A stretch of DNA of 64,000 bases from NCBI RefSeq assembly GCF_036032445.1, contig NZ_CP107932.1, positions 6,822,501 through 6,886,500 on the forward strand, written 5' to 3'. Source of the stretch: Nocardia sp. NBC_00416. GTDB taxonomy: Bacteria > Actinomycetota > Actinomycetes > Mycobacteriales > Mycobacteriaceae. The translations under genes and the position numbers were made by a program. Shown here one piece after another: positions 24,908 through 33,900 of the stretch. Positions within the stretch are counted from its first letter, which is position 1; each line of letters begins with the position of its first letter. Under the pieces are notes generated by a model. The model saw only the letters and a program-made list of their open reading frames with translations. It was not told where the DNA came from and did no database searches.

Positions 24908-26033
24908 GGAATTCGGAGTTGGTCTCGGTCTGCCGGAGACCGGTCAGTAGGAGTTCCAGCGCTTGCTGCGGGTCGCGGCCCGCGATGGTCTTGCGCAGCG
25001 ACCGGGTGGCGGCGAGCTCGTCGGGGGAGAGCAGCAGGTCTTCTTTGCGGGTGCTCGACCGGTCGATATCGATCGCGGGGAACATGCGGCGGTCGGCGAT
25101 GTGCCGGTCGAGCTTCAGCTCGGCGTTTCCGGTGCCCTTGTATTCCTCGAAGATCACGGTGTCGGCGAGCGAACCGGTCTCGACCAGGGCGCTGGCGATG
25201 ATGGTGAGCGAGCCGCCGTTCTCGATATTGCGCGCGGCGCCCAGGAATTTCTTCGGCGGCGCGAGTGCGGCGGCGTCGACGCCGCCGGAGAGGACACGGC
25301 CCGACCCGGTGGCGGCCAGGTTGTACGCGCGGGCCAGCCGGGTCAGCGAGTCCAGCAGTACGACCACGTCGCGGCCCATTTCGACGAGGCGTTTGGCGCG
25401 TTCGATGGCCAGCTCGGCGAGCGCGATGTGTTCGCGGGCGGGCTGGTCGAAGGTCGCGGCGGCGACCTCGGCGGGTACGGCCCGGGACAGATCGGTCACC
25501 TCTTCCGGCCGTTCGCCGACCAACACCAACATCAGCTGGCATTCGGGATGATTCTTGGCGATACCGTGCGCAACGGACTGCAGCACAGAGGTTTTACCCG
25601 CCTTGGGCGGTGCGACCACCAGGGCGCGCTGGCCCTTGCCGATCGGCGTGATCAGATCGGTGACGCGGGTGGTCAGCTCGTGCGGTTCGGTCTCGAGCCG
25701 CAGGCGGTCCTGCGGATAGAGGGGGACCAGATCGGCGAAGTGCGGTCGCGACTTCGCATTGCCGGGCGGCAGGCCGTTGATGCTGTCGATCCGAACCAGC
25801 GGTGGCAGTTTGCCGCCGTCACGTTCGGGTCCGACCGCGCCGGTGACGGTATCGCCGCGACGGAGACCGTATTGGCGGACCAGCCGCGGCGGCACCTGCG
25901 CATCGCGCGGTCCGGGCAGGTAGCCGTCGACGCGCAGTGCGGCCTGGTTGCCGGTGATGTCGAGCAGACCGGTGACCGCTGTGTGACCGTCTCCGGTCGG
26001 GTTGTCCGGTGTGTGAATAGTATTGTCCTGCAT
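24876..26033 (-). CDS. rho: Short Rho transcription-termination factor (accessory paralogue)
   Basis: 385 aa. This lacks the long Arg-rich N-terminal insertion of the usual 600-700-aa actinobacterial Rho, so it is probably a second, compact Rho. The RNA-binding OB fold spans about 15-90 (GLLDITGNQAALRVDGYLPG). The ATPase domain has Walker A APPKAGKTS (141-149), Walker B VVVLLDSLTRLARAYN, and the R-loop GRVLSGGVDAAAL. It also has RNIENGGSLTII with the arginine finger region further on. TTCAGGAGAA precedes ATG 26033. The leader upstream carries a long stem (separate entry). Confidence 0.85.
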   Translation of the reverse strand: MQDNTIHTPDNPTGDGHTAVTGLLDITGNQAALRVDGYLPGPRDAQVPPRLVRQYGLRRGDTVTGAVGPERDGGKLPPLVRIDSINGLPPGNAKSRPHFADLVPLYPQDRLRLETEPHELTTRVTDLITPIGKGQRALVVAPPKAGKTSVLQSVAHGIAKNHPECQLMLVLVGERPEEVTDLSRAVPAEVAAATFDQPAREHIALAELAIERAKRLVEMGRDVVVLLDSLTRLARAYNLAATGSGRVLSGGVDAAALAPPKKFLGAARNIENGGSLTIIASALVETGSLADTVIFEEYKGTGNAELKLDRHIADRRMFPAIDIDRSSTRKEDLLLSPDELAATRSLRKTIAGRDPQQALELLLTGLRQTETNSEFLTQIRTAGHR

Positions 26034-26490
26034 GGATTTTCTCCTGAAAAGTGAGGTGTGGGGCCGTAGGTGCCGCTTGCTGCGCACAGTGCTTGCCGAG
26101 TGCGTGTAGGTGCCGCGTTGCGCGGCTGGAATCCGTCCGGTGCGGACGCTGTGTCGAGTCGGCAGCATCCGAGCACTGAGAGCGGTGAATTGCGAAGTCT
26201 TGTGGGAGGGAGTTGTCCACCTACATCCACGAGATGAAGACTTCGCTAACCGTAACGGCACCAGCTGCAACATGCAATAGTGCCGAGTTGTTCCCTGGTC
26301 GCATCGGGCCCATGGTCTGGCTCGCCGTGATGTTCGAGTCCGGCCCGACCCCGCGCGGTGCGGTTGGGAAAATTTCCCGCACGCATCGACCCGCCCGCTG
26401 GTTCAGGACAGGTTTTGTGTGGAGGGCAACTGGTTGGAAGCGGCCGGCGCCTGGATGAGGCGCATCTTGACGACCCATAAATTAGGCATC
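26034..26490. other. Leader/promoter region between rho and vapBC
   Basis: A 457-base gap with divergent genes on both sides. No open frame here has a convincing start and codon pattern. It contains the stem-loop at 26192-26246 and the vapB promoter near its right end. The rest has no feature I can name. Confidence 0.55.
26192..26246 (-). promoter_or_regulatory. Long stem-loop in the rho leader
   Basis: GCGAAGTCTT and AAGACTTCGC form a perfect 10-base stem around a 35-base loop that itself holds GTGG/CCAC segments. It lies about 160 bases before the rho start and would be in its 5' leader if transcription starts further right. Rho genes are commonly autoregulated by attenuation, so a leader structure is plausible. 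It could alternatively be a protein-binding dyad. Confidence 0.4.
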
Positions 26491-26496
26491 ATGATG
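26487..26496. promoter_or_regulatory. vapBC promoter/operator palindrome
   Basis: CATCATGATG is a perfect 10-base palindrome that covers the first ATG of vapB. A -10-like TAAATT lies about 8 bases before that ATG, which would give a leaderless transcript repressed by VapB itself. Confidence 0.45.
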
Positions 26497-26763
26497 TCAT
26501 ACATGCGGACCACACTGACCATCGACGAAGACGTGATCGAGTTGATCGAGGCAGCCAGTCGTCGTCAGCACCTCTCCAGGAAACAGATCATCAACGATGC
26601 TCTCCGGCGTGCCTTGACGCCGCGCGTCACCCGGCAGGAGCCCTACCGATTGACTCCGCACGAGTCCGCCCTGCGCCCGGGGTTCGATCCGTCGCGGCTC
26701 AACCAATTGGCCGATGAGTTGGAGGATGAGGCGATCATCGAGAACTCGCGGCGTAACTCGTGA
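26491..26763 (+). CDS. vapB: VapB-type antitoxin (ribbon-helix-helix)
   Basis: 90 aa from ATG 26491 (86 from ATG 26503). The N-terminus MRTTLTIDEDVIELIEAASR then QHLSRKQIINDALRRAL is a ribbon-helix-helix DNA-binding domain. The C-terminal tail with acidic residues (LADELEDEAIIE) would wrap the toxin. Its stop overlaps the GTG of vapC. Antitoxin and toxin together normally repress their own promoter. Confidence 0.8.
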   Translation: MMSYMRTTLTIDEDVIELIEAASRRQHLSRKQIINDALRRALTPRVTRQEPYRLTPHESALRPGFDPSRLNQLADELEDEAIIENSRRNS

Positions 26764-27188
26764 TCATTCCGGACGTCAACCTCCTGCTCTACGCGGTTGT
26801 CTCCGGTTTCCCGCAGCACGCCCGTGCGCGTGAATGGTGGGAGGAAGCACTCAACAGTCCAACGCGAGTCGGGCTGACTCAACCAGTCATATTCGGTTTT
26901 CTGAGAATCGGTACCAGCGGCCGTGTGCTCGAGTCACCACTACCTGTCGCGGATGCGGTCGGATACGTGGACACCTGGCTGGAGCAGCCGAATGTCGATC
27001 TCTTGGTTCCGGGGCCGAGTCACTTGCGCATCGCGTTGAACCTGCTCACCGACATCGGAACGGCTGGGAATCTGACAACCGATGCGCAGATCGCGGCCTA
27101 TGCGATCGAGAATCAGGGCGAGATCTTTTCCAACGACACCGATTTCGCCAGGTTCCCGAAGATCAAGTGGGTGAACCCTTTGCAGTGA
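26760..27188 (+). CDS. vapC: VapC-type PIN-domain ribonuclease toxin
   Basis: 142 aa. PIN-domain acidic residues are visible: Asp5 in IIPDVNLLLYA, Glu in HARAREWWEEAL, and Asp in LTTDAQIAAYAIE and NDTDFARFP. The start is GTG overlapping the vapB stop (GTGA). VapC toxins cut specific RNAs, often tRNA or 23S rRNA; the target here is unknown. The set of catalytic residues looks complete. Confidence 0.87.
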   Translation: MIIPDVNLLLYAVVSGFPQHARAREWWEEALNSPTRVGLTQPVIFGFLRIGTSGRVLESPLPVADAVGYVDTWLEQPNVDLLVPGPSHLRIALNLLTDIGTAGNLTTDAQIAAYAIENQGEIFSNDTDFARFPKIKWVNPLQ

Positions 27189-27308
27189 TCTTCCGGAGCG
27201 TGCGGCACGGCGAAAGGGAGGAGCGGCCATGAAACAGGCGTATCGCTGGACCTCCGCAACGGCACCGGGTGTCGGCCCGGTCCGACGGCTCACTTGCCTG
27301 GTGGTTGT

Positions 27309-28076
27309 TCACGGCTGGTTGGGGGTGCGCCGGGCCAGGATGGACGCCACCCCCACGGCCGCCGCCTGTACCGATGCCGCGTGGGCCTCGGGGTGGAACC
27401 GGCTGACCGGCCCGGTGACCGATATCGCCGCCAGCGGCTGATCGTCGGCGCTGAGGATGGGAGCGGCCACGCAGACGATGCCGATCGCGGACTCCTCGTA
27501 CTCGTAGGCCAGCCCGCGTTCGACGATCTGTGACAGTTGCGCACGCAGCAGTCCCGGAGCGACCACTGTGCGCGGGGTGCGCCTGAGCAGCGGGCCCGCG
27601 AGGACACGATCGATCGTCTCGGCGCCCGAGTGCGCCAACAGCGTCTTGCCGATCGCGGTGCAGTACAACGGCATCCGGCCACCGATTCGCGACGGTGCGC
27701 GGGCCTGCCGGTGTCCACCGATCTTGCTGATGTAGACGACTTCGTCACCGTCGCGGACGCCGAAGTGCACCGTTTCCCGGGTGCGGGCGAAGAGGTCCTG
27801 GAGGAAGGGCACGGCGACCTCGAGCAGGGTCCGCTCGGTGGCCGCCCGCATGCCCAGCTCGAACAGTCCGCGCCCGAGCCGGTAACCGTCGGGCGACGAA
27901 CTGAGCAGCCGGGCGGCCACCAGATCGCGGGCCATGCGGTGGACGGTGGCCTTCGGGAGGCCGGTGCGCCGGGTGAGTTCGGACAGCCCCACGGCCTGAT
28001 CCTCCACGCCGAACGCTTCCAGGATCAGCAGTGCCCGGCCGAGGACGGAGCGTGCGTCGAGTCGAGGTTCCGGCAT
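27309..28076 (-). CDS. IclR-family regulator
   Basis: 255 aa. The N-terminal HTH reads VGLSELTRRTGLPKATVHRMARDLVA, followed by the effector domain with TVHFGVRDGDEVVYISKI and YCTAIGKTLLAH, ending with PLAAISVTGP. It is divergent from the meta-cleavage lower-pathway genes (28190-31270) and probably controls them. The dyad at 28097-28115 lies between. Some IclR proteins of this type govern aromatic or phenylpropionate catabolism. Confidence 0.88.
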   Translation of the reverse strand: MPEPRLDARSVLGRALLILEAFGVEDQAVGLSELTRRTGLPKATVHRMARDLVAARLLSSSPDGYRLGRGLFELGMRAATERTLLEVAVPFLQDLFARTRETVHFGVRDGDEVVYISKIGGHRQARAPSRIGGRMPLYCTAIGKTLLAHSGAETIDRVLAGPLLRRTPRTVVAPGLLRAQLSQIVERGLAYEYEESAIGIVCVAAPILSADDQPLAAISVTGPVSRFHPEAHAASVQAAAVGVASILARRTPNQP

Positions 28077-28096
28077 GGGGGTCTTCCGTGAGCGGG

Positions 28097-28115
28097 TGGT
28101 CCAGTCAGTGGACCA
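28097..28115. promoter_or_regulatory. IclR operator candidate
   Basis: TGGTCCA-GTCAG-TGGACCA, a perfect 7-base inverted repeat with a 5-base spacer. It sits 21 bases from the IclR start and 75 bases before the hydratase start, inside the divergent promoter region. Confidence 0.6.
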
Positions 28116-28189
28116 TTCTACTGTTCAGCTGCCCCGCTGCGGGTGTGCACTGGTTGGCAGCCCCATCGAAGAGGAGAACGGAGGTCGTG

Positions 28190-29038
28190 GTGGCCACCAC
28201 TGTCGACAGCACGAGCGACAGCGCATCCGGTGTCGACGAGTCGATCGTCGCCCGCGCAGCCCAACGCCTGATCACCGCCGCGGAGACGCGCCGAACCTGC
28301 GCGCCGCTACGGGAGGGGTTGATCAGCCCCGACGATGTCGCCACCGCCTACCTCATCCAGGAGCGGTTCAACGCCGCCCGGGTCACCCCGGGCATCACGG
28401 TGGTCGGCCGCAAGATCGGCGCCACCTCGCAGGCCGTCCAGCAGCAGCTGGGCGTCGACCAGCCCGATTTCGGGGTCCTGTTCTCCGATATGGCCTACGC
28501 CGACGGGGATGTCATCCCGATCGACCGGCTGCTGCAGCCGCGGGCCGAAGCGGAGATCGCGTTCCTGCTGGGCGCGGACCTCGCCGAGGGCCCGCTCGAT
28601 ATCGCGCAGTGCCGGGCGGCGGTCGCCGAGGCGATGGCCGCGCTGGAGATCGTGGACAGCCGCATCACCGACTGGAACATCTCCTTCGCCGACACCGTCG
28701 CCGACAATGCCTCGAGCGGGCTCTACGTGCTCGGGACCGAGCGCCGGACCCTCGACGACTTCGAACCCGTCGACGTCGCCATGAGCATGCGCATCGACGG
28801 GGAAGAGGTGTCGACCGGGAACGGCGCGGCCTGTCTGGGCGACCCGCTCAACGCCCTGTCCTGGCTCGCCCAGCAGGCTCGCACCTTCGGTGAGCCGCTG
28901 CGGGCCGGGCAGGTGATCCTGTCCGGGGCGCTCGGTCCGATGCGGCCGCTGCATCCCGGCGCCACCGTCACCGCCGCCATCACCGGCCTCGGGACGGTCA
29001 CGGCTTCGTTCACCACCGCTTCGGAGGTCTCCCAGTGA
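28190..29038 (+). CDS. 2-Hydroxypenta-2,4-dienoate (2-keto-4-pentenoate) hydratase
   Basis: 282 aa, fumarylacetoacetase-related fold. It hydrates 2-hydroxypentadienoate to 4-hydroxy-2-oxovalerate after meta cleavage of an aromatic or steroid ring. Family segments: [42 protein letters not shown] (metal-binding Glu residues) and [21 protein letters not shown] 28190 is preferred over GTG 28187 because GGAGG ends five bases before it. The stop overlaps the next start (GTGA). It is equivalent to MhpD/HsaE; which pathway it serves cannot be told. Confidence 0.88.
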   Translation: MATTVDSTSDSASGVDESIVARAAQRLITAAETRRTCAPLREGLISPDDVATAYLIQERFNAARVTPGITVVGRKIGATSQAVQQQLGVDQPDFGVLFSDMAYADGDVIPIDRLLQPRAEAEIAFLLGADLAEGPLDIAQCRAAVAEAMAALEIVDSRITDWNISFADTVADNASSGLYVLGTERRTLDDFEPVDVAMSMRIDGEEVSTGNGAACLGDPLNALSWLAQQARTFGEPLRAGQVILSGALGPMRPLHPGATVTAAITGLGTVTASFTTASEVSQ

Positions 29039-29997
29039 GTGACAACAGCAAACGTACGAAGGTCGCGATCATCGGATCGGGCAATATCGGCACCGATCTG
29101 ATGATCAAGGTGCTGCGCCACTCCGAGTTCCTGGAGATGGGCGCCATGGTCGGCATCGACCCAGAGTCCGACGGCCTGGCCCGCGCCGCCCGCCTGAAGG
29201 TGCCGACCACCCACGAAGGGGTGGAGGGGCTGGTCGCGCTGCCGAACTTCGACGAGATCGAGATCATCTTCGACGCGACCTCGGCCAAGGCGCACGAGCA
29301 GAACCACGCCCGCCTCGCGCCGCTGGGCAAACGCCTCATCGACCTGACGCCCGCCGCGATCGGACCGTTCGTGGTGCCGGCGGTGAACATCGAGGAGCAC
29401 CTCGACGCGCCGAACGTGAACATGGTGACCTGCGGCGGTCAGGCGACCATCCCGATCGTGTCCGCGGTATCGCGGGTCGTGCCGGTGGCCTACGCCGAGA
29501 TCGTGGCCTCGATCGCGTCCAAGTCCGCCGGGCCCGGTACCCGCGCCAATATCGACGAGTTCACCGAGACCACCTCGCACGCCATCGAAACCGTGGGCGG
29601 CGCCGAGCGCGGTAAGGCGGTGATCATCCTCAATCCGGCGGAACCGCCGTTGATCATGCGCGATACGGTCTTCTGCCTGGTGAACGCCCCCGACGAGGAA
29701 TCCCACGACCGGATCAAGGCCTCGGTGGTGAAGATGGTCGGCGATGTGGCCGCGTATGTGCCGGGCTACCGGCTCAAGCAGGAAGTGCAGATCGATCCGA
29801 TTCCGCCGGACCAGCCGGTGCACACCCTGCTCGCCAAGGACAACGACGCGTTCCCGACCCATCGGGTGTCGGTATTCCTCGAGGTCGAGGGCGCGGCGCA
29901 CTACCTGCCCGCCTACGCGGGCAATCTCGACATCATGACTTCGGCGGGCATGCAGGTCGCCGAGCGGATCGCGCAGAACACCCAGCAGGCAGCATGA
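29035..29997 (+). CDS. Acetaldehyde dehydrogenase (acylating)
   Basis: 320 aa. Converts acetaldehyde (or propanal) plus CoA to acyl-CoA with NAD+. Rossmann motif [15 protein letters not shown], catalytic Cys in [12 protein letters not shown] (near 132), and the C-terminal interface [15 protein letters not shown]. It forms a channelling complex with the aldolase (MhpF-MhpE or HsaG-HsaF). It starts with GTG overlapping the hydratase. Its stop overlaps the ATG of the repeat frame at 29994 rather than the aldolase start, an unusual insertion between two partners normally adjacent. Confidence 0.93.
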   Translation: MSDNSKRTKVAIIGSGNIGTDLMIKVLRHSEFLEMGAMVGIDPESDGLARAARLKVPTTHEGVEGLVALPNFDEIEIIFDATSAKAHEQNHARLAPLGKRLIDLTPAAIGPFVVPAVNIEEHLDAPNVNMVTCGGQATIPIVSAVSRVVPVAYAEIVASIASKSAGPGTRANIDEFTETTSHAIETVGGAERGKAVIILNPAEPPLIMRDTVFCLVNAPDEESHDRIKASVVKMVGDVAAYVPGYRLKQEVQIDPIPPDQPVHTLLAKDNDAFPTHRVSVFLEVEGAAHYLPAYAGNLDIMTSAGMQVAERIAQNTQQAA

Positions 29998-30218
29998 GCG
30001 GGTCAGGCCCGGAGGCGGCAGCGGAGCGTAACCACGCAGGGCCCTCGCTCATGCTCAATGGACACAGCATGAGCGGGTCAGGCCCGGAGGCGGGAGCGGA
30101 GCGTAACCACGCAGGGCCCTCGCTCGTGCTCAATGGACACAGCATGAGCGGGTCAGGCCCGCAGGCGGCAGGGGAGCGTAACCACGCAGGCCCCCGCTCA
30201 TTCTCGATAGAAAAGGAG
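29994..30218. repeat. Three tandem 75-bp palindromic repeats
   Basis: Units begin at 29994, 30069 and 30144 and are almost identical; the third diverges in its last ~20 bases. Each unit starts ATGAGCGG and, after about 50 bases, has CGCTCAT. The outer arms (ATGAGCG / CGCTCAT) and an inner GGCCC/GGGCC pair make a hairpin. The arrangement resembles REP/MITE-like elements amplified in tandem. The unit length is a multiple of three. Confidence 0.85.
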
Positions 30219-30230
30219 AACGCCCGATGA
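29994..30230 (+). CDS. Possible 78-aa peptide encoded by 25-aa repeats
   Basis: This frame fills the gap between the dehydrogenase and the aldolase. Its ATG overlaps the upstream stop (ATGA) and its own stop overlaps the aldolase ATG (ATGA). It consists of three 25-residue units beginning [20 protein letters not shown], with variants [20 protein letters not shown] and [20 protein letters not shown]. No family is known. It may be a real linker-like peptide or only a frame tolerated because the inserted DNA repeats are 75 bases long, which keeps translation coupled through the operon. Confidence 0.4.
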   Translation: MSGSGPEAAAERNHAGPSLMLNGHSMSGSGPEAGAERNHAGPSLVLNGHSMSGSGPQAAGERNHAGPRSFSIEKENAR

Positions 30231-31270
30231 GCTCGTCCGAAGCGCCGACGGTATTCGTCCAGGATGTGACCCTGCGCGACGGTATGCACGCCATCCGGCA
30301 CCGGATCACCCCCGAGAACGTGGGGCGGATCGTCGCGGCACTCGACGCCGCCGGTGTCGACGCCATCGAGGTCGCGCACGGTGACGGGCTGGCCGGCGGC
30401 TCGGTGAACTACGGCCCCGGCTCGCACAGCGACTGGACCTGGCTGGAAGCGGCGGCGGCGAACCTGAAGAACGCGCGGCTGACCAGCCTGCTGCTGCCCG
30501 GTGTCGGCACCGCCGAGGATCTGCGGCGCGCCTGGGGTCTCGGTGTGCGCTCGGTGCGCGTCGCCACCCACTGCACGGAAGCCGATGTCGCGGCCCAGCA
30601 CATCGCGACCGCGCGCGAGATCGGGATGGACGTCTCGGGGTTCCTGATGATGAGCCATATGGCCGAGCCCGCCGCGCTCGCCGCCCAGGCCAAGCTGATG
30701 GAGAGCTACGGCGCGCACTGCGTGTACGTCACCGACTCGGGTGGCCGTCTCACCATGAACGGTGTCCGGGACCGGATCCTGGCCTACCGTGACGTTCTCG
30801 ACCCGGCGACCGAACTCGGCATCCACGCGCACGAGAACCTGTCGCTGTCGGTGGCGAACTCCGTGGTCGCCGTCGAGAACGGGGTGCGTCGCGTGGACGC
30901 CTCCCTCGCGGGACACGGTGCGGGCGCGGGTAATACGCCGATCGAGGCATTCGTGGCCGTCGCCGATGTGCTGGGCTGGAAGCACGGTTGCGATGTGTTC
31001 GCCTTGCAGGACGCCGCGGACGATATCGTGCGGCCGCTGCAGGACCGGCCGGTGCGGGTGGACCGGGAAACGCTCACCCTCGGGTACGCGGGGGTGTATT
31101 CCAGCTTCCTGCGGCATGCCGAGGCGGCGAGCGAACGGTACGGAATCGATGTCCGCACCCTGCTCATGGAAGCCGGCCGGCGTCGGCTGGTGGGCGGCCA
31201 GGAGGACATGATCGTGGATATCGCGCTCACCATGGTGGCGGAGCGGGAGGCCGACAAGCAGGCGGTCTGA
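30227..31270 (+). CDS. 4-Hydroxy-2-oxovalerate aldolase
   Basis: 347 aa, DRE-TIM type class II aldolase, the last step of the meta-cleavage lower pathway giving pyruvate and an aldehyde. Motifs: [12 protein letters not shown] (catalytic Arg and metal Asp), [13 protein letters not shown], and the metal-binding [29 protein letters not shown] follows. The C-terminal part binds the acylating dehydrogenase. AAAAGGAGAACGC precedes the ATG. This enzyme equals MhpE/HsaF/BphI. Confidence 0.93.
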   Translation: MSSSEAPTVFVQDVTLRDGMHAIRHRITPENVGRIVAALDAAGVDAIEVAHGDGLAGGSVNYGPGSHSDWTWLEAAAANLKNARLTSLLLPGVGTAEDLRRAWGLGVRSVRVATHCTEADVAAQHIATAREIGMDVSGFLMMSHMAEPAALAAQAKLMESYGAHCVYVTDSGGRLTMNGVRDRILAYRDVLDPATELGIHAHENLSLSVANSVVAVENGVRRVDASLAGHGAGAGNTPIEAFVAVADVLGWKHGCDVFALQDAADDIVRPLQDRPVRVDRETLTLGYAGVYSSFLRHAEAASERYGIDVRTLLMEAGRRRLVGGQEDMIVDIALTMVAEREADKQAV

Positions 31271-31473
31271 CCCGTCGAGCCGACTGTGGCCGGCCACCGC
31301 GACGGAGTCGATGACGACTCGCGCCGGTGGTCGGCCGTCGTCGTTCGAGCCCCATCGGGGGAGGTCGGGATGGTTTCTTGCGTAACGGGGTATTCGGTGA
31401 GTGGAAACCCCGCGCCGGTGTCGGCGGATCGCGCAACAGCGTTGTCGCACCGGTGGAACCGGAAGGACGGTCC

Positions 31474-31929
31474 ATGGCTGCCTGGGACGACGAGGTCATC
31501 GAACAATTCCGTGCGGACGAAGGCAGTGTCGCCGGGCCCTTCGCCGGATTCGATCTGCTGCTGCTCACCACCATCGGCGCCAAATCCGGACTGCCGCACA
31601 CGAAACCGGTGATGTACCTGCGCGACGACGATCGGTTCGTGGTGGTCGCGGTGAACGCGGGTGCACCGGCGAACCCGGCCTGGTATCACAATCTGCTCGC
31701 CCATCCGGCGGTGACGGTCGAGGTGGCAGCCGAAACCTTCGAGGCCGATGCCGCCGTGGTCGAACGCGGGCCGGAGCGCGACCGTCTCTACCGCGCGATG
31801 AGCGATATCCTGCCCGCCCTGGCCGATTACGCGCGGACCGCCCGCAGGGTTGTCCCTGTTGTCGTATTGACCCGGCGCTCCGGGCGTTGTGTGGACAGGA
31901 CTCGGGATATGCCCGCCCACGGCTTCTGA
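31474..31929 (+). CDS. Deazaflavin (F420)-dependent nitroreductase-family protein
   Basis: 151 aa, split-barrel protein of the Ddn family. LLLLTTIGAKSGLPHTKPVMYL and AGAPANPAWYHNLLAHPAV are the typical cofactor-binding and ligand segments. In mycolic-acid bacteria such enzymes use reduced F420 to reduce quinones, nitro compounds or enones. GGAAGGAC lies before the ATG at 31474. It follows the aldolase after a 203-base gap, so an independent promoter is likely. Two other members are at 56281 and 60698. Confidence 0.85.
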   Translation: MAAWDDEVIEQFRADEGSVAGPFAGFDLLLLTTIGAKSGLPHTKPVMYLRDDDRFVVVAVNAGAPANPAWYHNLLAHPAVTVEVAAETFEADAAVVERGPERDRLYRAMSDILPALADYARTARRVVPVVVLTRRSGRCVDRTRDMPAHGF

Positions 31930-32055
31930 TCCGCGTGCTGAGGCACCTGATGGGGATCAGGTGCTCCACGGACCCGATATCGGGCGTCAATAATCCCCGA
32001 CGGTGCGTAAGGGGCGCATAAGGAGCCGGTCGTATCGGGCATCGCCCGAAATAGC

Positions 32056-33795
32056 GTGCTCTGTGTGGGCATTTTCGGGTTCACCTGGGCTGATGGCGGT
32101 TCCTTCGTCGGCGGCGCACTGGGCGCGGCTTTCCTCGGGCCGCCGGGGGCGATGCTGGGGTCGGCGGTCGGCGCCTACGCGGGCGGTGTGTGGGGTGACG
32201 ACAAAGGTGTGGGCGCCGCGATGGAGGAGGCGCTCGTGGCCGGTATCGGGGCCGCGGGCGGTGCCTGGGCCGCCAATCTGGCGGGAAGCCTGCTGAAGGA
32301 CCATATCGCCGGAGCCGCTGCGCGGGCGTTGTCCGCCGGCGCGGCCCGCCGGGTGGATTCGGTCGCCGCGAAGGCCCTGCTGCCCTGGAATTCACACCAC
32401 GGCGGACCGCTGGCCGCGCTCGGCGGCGCGTTCGGCGGGTACGAGGTATCGCCGCAGGCGCGGACGCCGGTACAGATCTCGGCCGCCGCCGATATCGGCA
32501 ACGGCGGATGCCCCGCCCAGATGTCGAATCTGATGATGCCCGCGCAGCTGACCGGACCTGTCCGCGAGATGTACGAGGGACTACCGCGCTATCTCTGCGA
32601 CGTCTGGCGGAGTTTCGGCACCGGCGGGCGGGTGGCGCCGCCGCCCGCCCCGGCACTTCCCGAGCAGTTGCGCGGGTCCAGTGACAGCGGTATCCCGGAA
32701 TACACGCGCAAGGCGCGGCGGCTCGACGCGATGATGGAAGACTTCGCCGCGCTCGATCGCGAAGTCGCGGCGCTCGCCCGCGATTCGGGGCGGATCTCCG
32801 GCGAGGGCCGCGCGGCCGTGGATGTGCTCATCGATACCGTCAACAGACGAGCAGGCGAGACGCCGCCCGCGGGGACCTCACGGCAAGTGAACGCCCTGGA
32901 CCTGTTGAACGAGGCGTTCGAGAAGGGCCGCCAGACCCTCGGCGCGGCGGTGACGGCCGGCGATCGGGTGGCCGCCGATACGAACGATCTCACCGATGAG
33001 ATCGAGACCCTGCGCAAAGAGCTCGACTCGCATCTGCGCGAGCATCCGCGCGCCGACGAACCCGAGCGAACACCCCCCGAGCGAACACCCGAAGCGCCGC
33101 CGGTCGTGCCACCCCCGCCGCTCGTGCCACCGGCCCTGCCGCCGGTCCCATGGCCACTGCCGGTCTGCGCGCCGCCTCGTACGGAAGCACCCCGGCAGTG
33201 CCCGGCCTCCATCGGTCGCACGCAGGGCGGCGGCCCGAATTCAGGGGATCGGGGAACGGCCGATCGGACCGAGTCGCCGTGGACTCGGTGGCCGGCGTAC
33301 CGGCCCGGCGTGGCAGTGGAATCCGCCGCGCCCGCGACAGCGGCGCATCACCGGACGCCTTGGACGCCGGGGCCCACGACCGAACAGGTGGTCACGGTCG
33401 CCACCCGGCACAGTGGTGCGCCGGTACCGGCATCGCCCGAGGTGTTCGCGTCGGCGGCCTGGTCGGTCGCCGTATCGCTCACCGGATGGTCGGCGGAGGC
33501 GGCCCGAGCGTTTGCCGGGGCCGCGCTCGCCGCGGCGCCGGTGGCAAGCGGCCTGCCCGTGCCCGGCTCGACGCCGACCGGGGTCCTGCCGGTCCCGGGC
33601 CGGACGCCGTGGTCCGGGATCGCCCATCCGGTGGGCGTCGTACCGGGCAGCGCATGGTCGTTGATGACGGTGCGCAGACCGGGACCTGCCACGGAAAATC
33701 CGGAACGCGAGAGCATGTCGATCGATAGCGCCGGGGACTACCTGTTTCCCGTCCTCGACCCTGCCGTTCTGAGCTGTACGCAGCGTGGATCGTGA
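32056..33795 (+). CDS. Large unknown protein: glycine-zipper, helical and Pro-rich regions
   Basis: 579 aa from GTG 32056 (GTG 32065 is possible). Residues ~10-85 are Gly/Ala-rich with zipper spacing (GGALGAAFLGPPGAMLGSAV), which could insert in a membrane. Residues ~215-330 are strongly helical with regular Leu/Ile and RRLDAMMEDFAALDREVAAL, resembling DUF4226/WXG100-type helices found near type VII secretion, but no WXG motif is obvious. Residues ~335-380 are Pro-rich (PPVVPPPPLVPPALPPVP), and the C-terminal part is Ala/Pro/Thr-rich. No esx genes are nearby. It may be a surface or secreted protein of unknown role. Confidence 0.55.
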   Translation: MLCVGIFGFTWADGGSFVGGALGAAFLGPPGAMLGSAVGAYAGGVWGDDKGVGAAMEEALVAGIGAAGGAWAANLAGSLLKDHIAGAAARALSAGAARRVDSVAAKALLPWNSHHGGPLAALGGAFGGYEVSPQARTPVQISAAADIGNGGCPAQMSNLMMPAQLTGPVREMYEGLPRYLCDVWRSFGTGGRVAPPPAPALPEQLRGSSDSGIPEYTRKARRLDAMMEDFAALDREVAALARDSGRISGEGRAAVDVLIDTVNRRAGETPPAGTSRQVNALDLLNEAFEKGRQTLGAAVTAGDRVAADTNDLTDEIETLRKELDSHLREHPRADEPERTPPERTPEAPPVVPPPPLVPPALPPVPWPLPVCAPPRTEAPRQCPASIGRTQGGGPNSGDRGTADRTESPWTRWPAYRPGVAVESAAPATAAHHRTPWTPGPTTEQVVTVATRHSGAPVPASPEVFASAAWSVAVSLTGWSAEAARAFAGAALAAAPVASGLPVPGSTPTGVLPVPGRTPWSGIAHPVGVVPGSAWSLMTVRRPGPATENPERESMSIDSAGDYLFPVLDPAVLSCTQRGS

Positions 33796-33900
33796 AAGAT
33801 CGAGCAGCGGTGACCGGTTGGGGAGCGGGGCGGTCGCGCCGCCGATCCCACGCAGGTGCCGGTTTCGTCCTGCCTCGCGTCGGTGCTGTTGCGCCGTCGG

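Noticed and set aside
28116-28189. KstR box for the hydratase-dehydrogenase-aldolase genes
   Set aside because: No TNNAACNNGTTNNA match in the region upstream of the hydratase start; only the IclR-type dyad is visible.
29994-30226. CRISPR-like repeat array
   Set aside because: The three units are contiguous 75-bp copies without unique spacers and with no cas genes.
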